From Devosia insulae DS-56 (GTDB taxonomy: Bacteria; Pseudomonadota; Alphaproteobacteria; Rhizobiales; Devosiaceae), in assembly GCF_000970465.2 (NCBI RefSeq), contig NZ_LAJE02000322.1:1-33280 (forward strand): a DNA stretch of 33,280 nucleotides, read 5' to 3'. The notes under the pieces were generated by a model. The model was given only the letters and a program-made list of their open reading frames with translations. It was not told the origin of the DNA and ran no database searches. This document shows, in pieces, positions 33,231 through 33,280 of the stretch; positions within the stretch are counted from its first letter, which is position 1, and each line of letters begins with the position of its first letter. The translations under genes were made by a program, and so were the position numbers.

Positions 33231-33280
33231 GCCCTTCTGCTCCCCTCCCCCTAGGGGGGAGGGGAGCAGAAGGGCTCAGT
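33226..33280. terminator. 26-bp perfect hairpin at the window end
   Basis: Positions 33226-33251 pair without mismatch with 33255-33280 around a 3-nt loop TAG. The left arm starts inside the last codon and stop of the penicillin-binding protein gene (ACTGAGCC...). It may be a bidirectional terminator between convergent genes, a repeat, or a fold-back artefact; there is no T-run on the plus strand. The window stops exactly at its end, so it may continue. Confidence 0.6.

Overview
The window comes from a GC-rich alphaproteobacterium. Gene order and protein style point to Hyphomicrobiales, most likely Devosia or a close relative. The clearest signs are the block dut - ubiB - ubiE / mutM - rpsT - dnaA - dnaN - recF - gyrB, the MbcA/ParS-RES toxin-antitoxin pair, an Atu4866-type protein and abundant paired palindromic intergenic elements. 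Taxonomy is inferred from general knowledge, not from a search.

Region 1 (1-10,919) is a nucleoside/nucleobase uptake and breakdown cluster in two divergent arms. The leftward arm encodes a cytidine deaminase, a creatininase-family amidohydrolase and an adenine-deaminase-like amidohydrolase. The rightward arm encodes an MTA/SAH/guanine-type deaminase, a nucleoside hydrolase, a BMP-family binding protein, a double-ATPase subunit and two permeases. The 95-bp gap between the arms carries a sigma70-like promoter followed by a perfect 14-bp LacI-type operator, so both arms may answer to one repressor encoded elsewhere. A GNRA-capped hairpin after the binding-protein gene probably sets its expression above that of the ATPase and permeases.

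Region 2 (10,920-18,600) runs mostly leftward: a ThiF/MoeB-like E1 enzyme without its zinc cysteines, a DUF2259-like secreted protein, dut, a small lipoprotein, ubiB and ubiE. Between ubiE and mutM lies about 2.5 kb of accessory DNA: a subtilase remnant that has lost its N-terminal part, a paired palindromic element, a DUF6065-like protein and an exported protein ending in a Ser/Asn repeat tail.

Region 3 (18,700-28,290) holds mutM, rpsT and the replication genes dnaA, dnaN, recF and gyrB, followed by a small BamE-like membrane protein. Heptamer arrays (GAATAGC/GAGTAGC) arranged as inverted pairs occur after mutM, between dnaN and recF, and between recF and gyrB. One supplies the recF stop codon and another occupies the place where recF's ribosome binding site should be. 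About 700 bp with no credible gene lies upstream of dnaA.

Region 4 (28,290-33,280) contains a RES/MbcA toxin-antitoxin operon with a visible promoter and operator, an Atu4866-like gene preceded by two tiny ORFs and divergent from an AraC-family regulator, and a class A penicillin-binding protein. The window ends in a 26-bp perfect hairpin that begins inside the stop codon region of the penicillin-binding protein gene.
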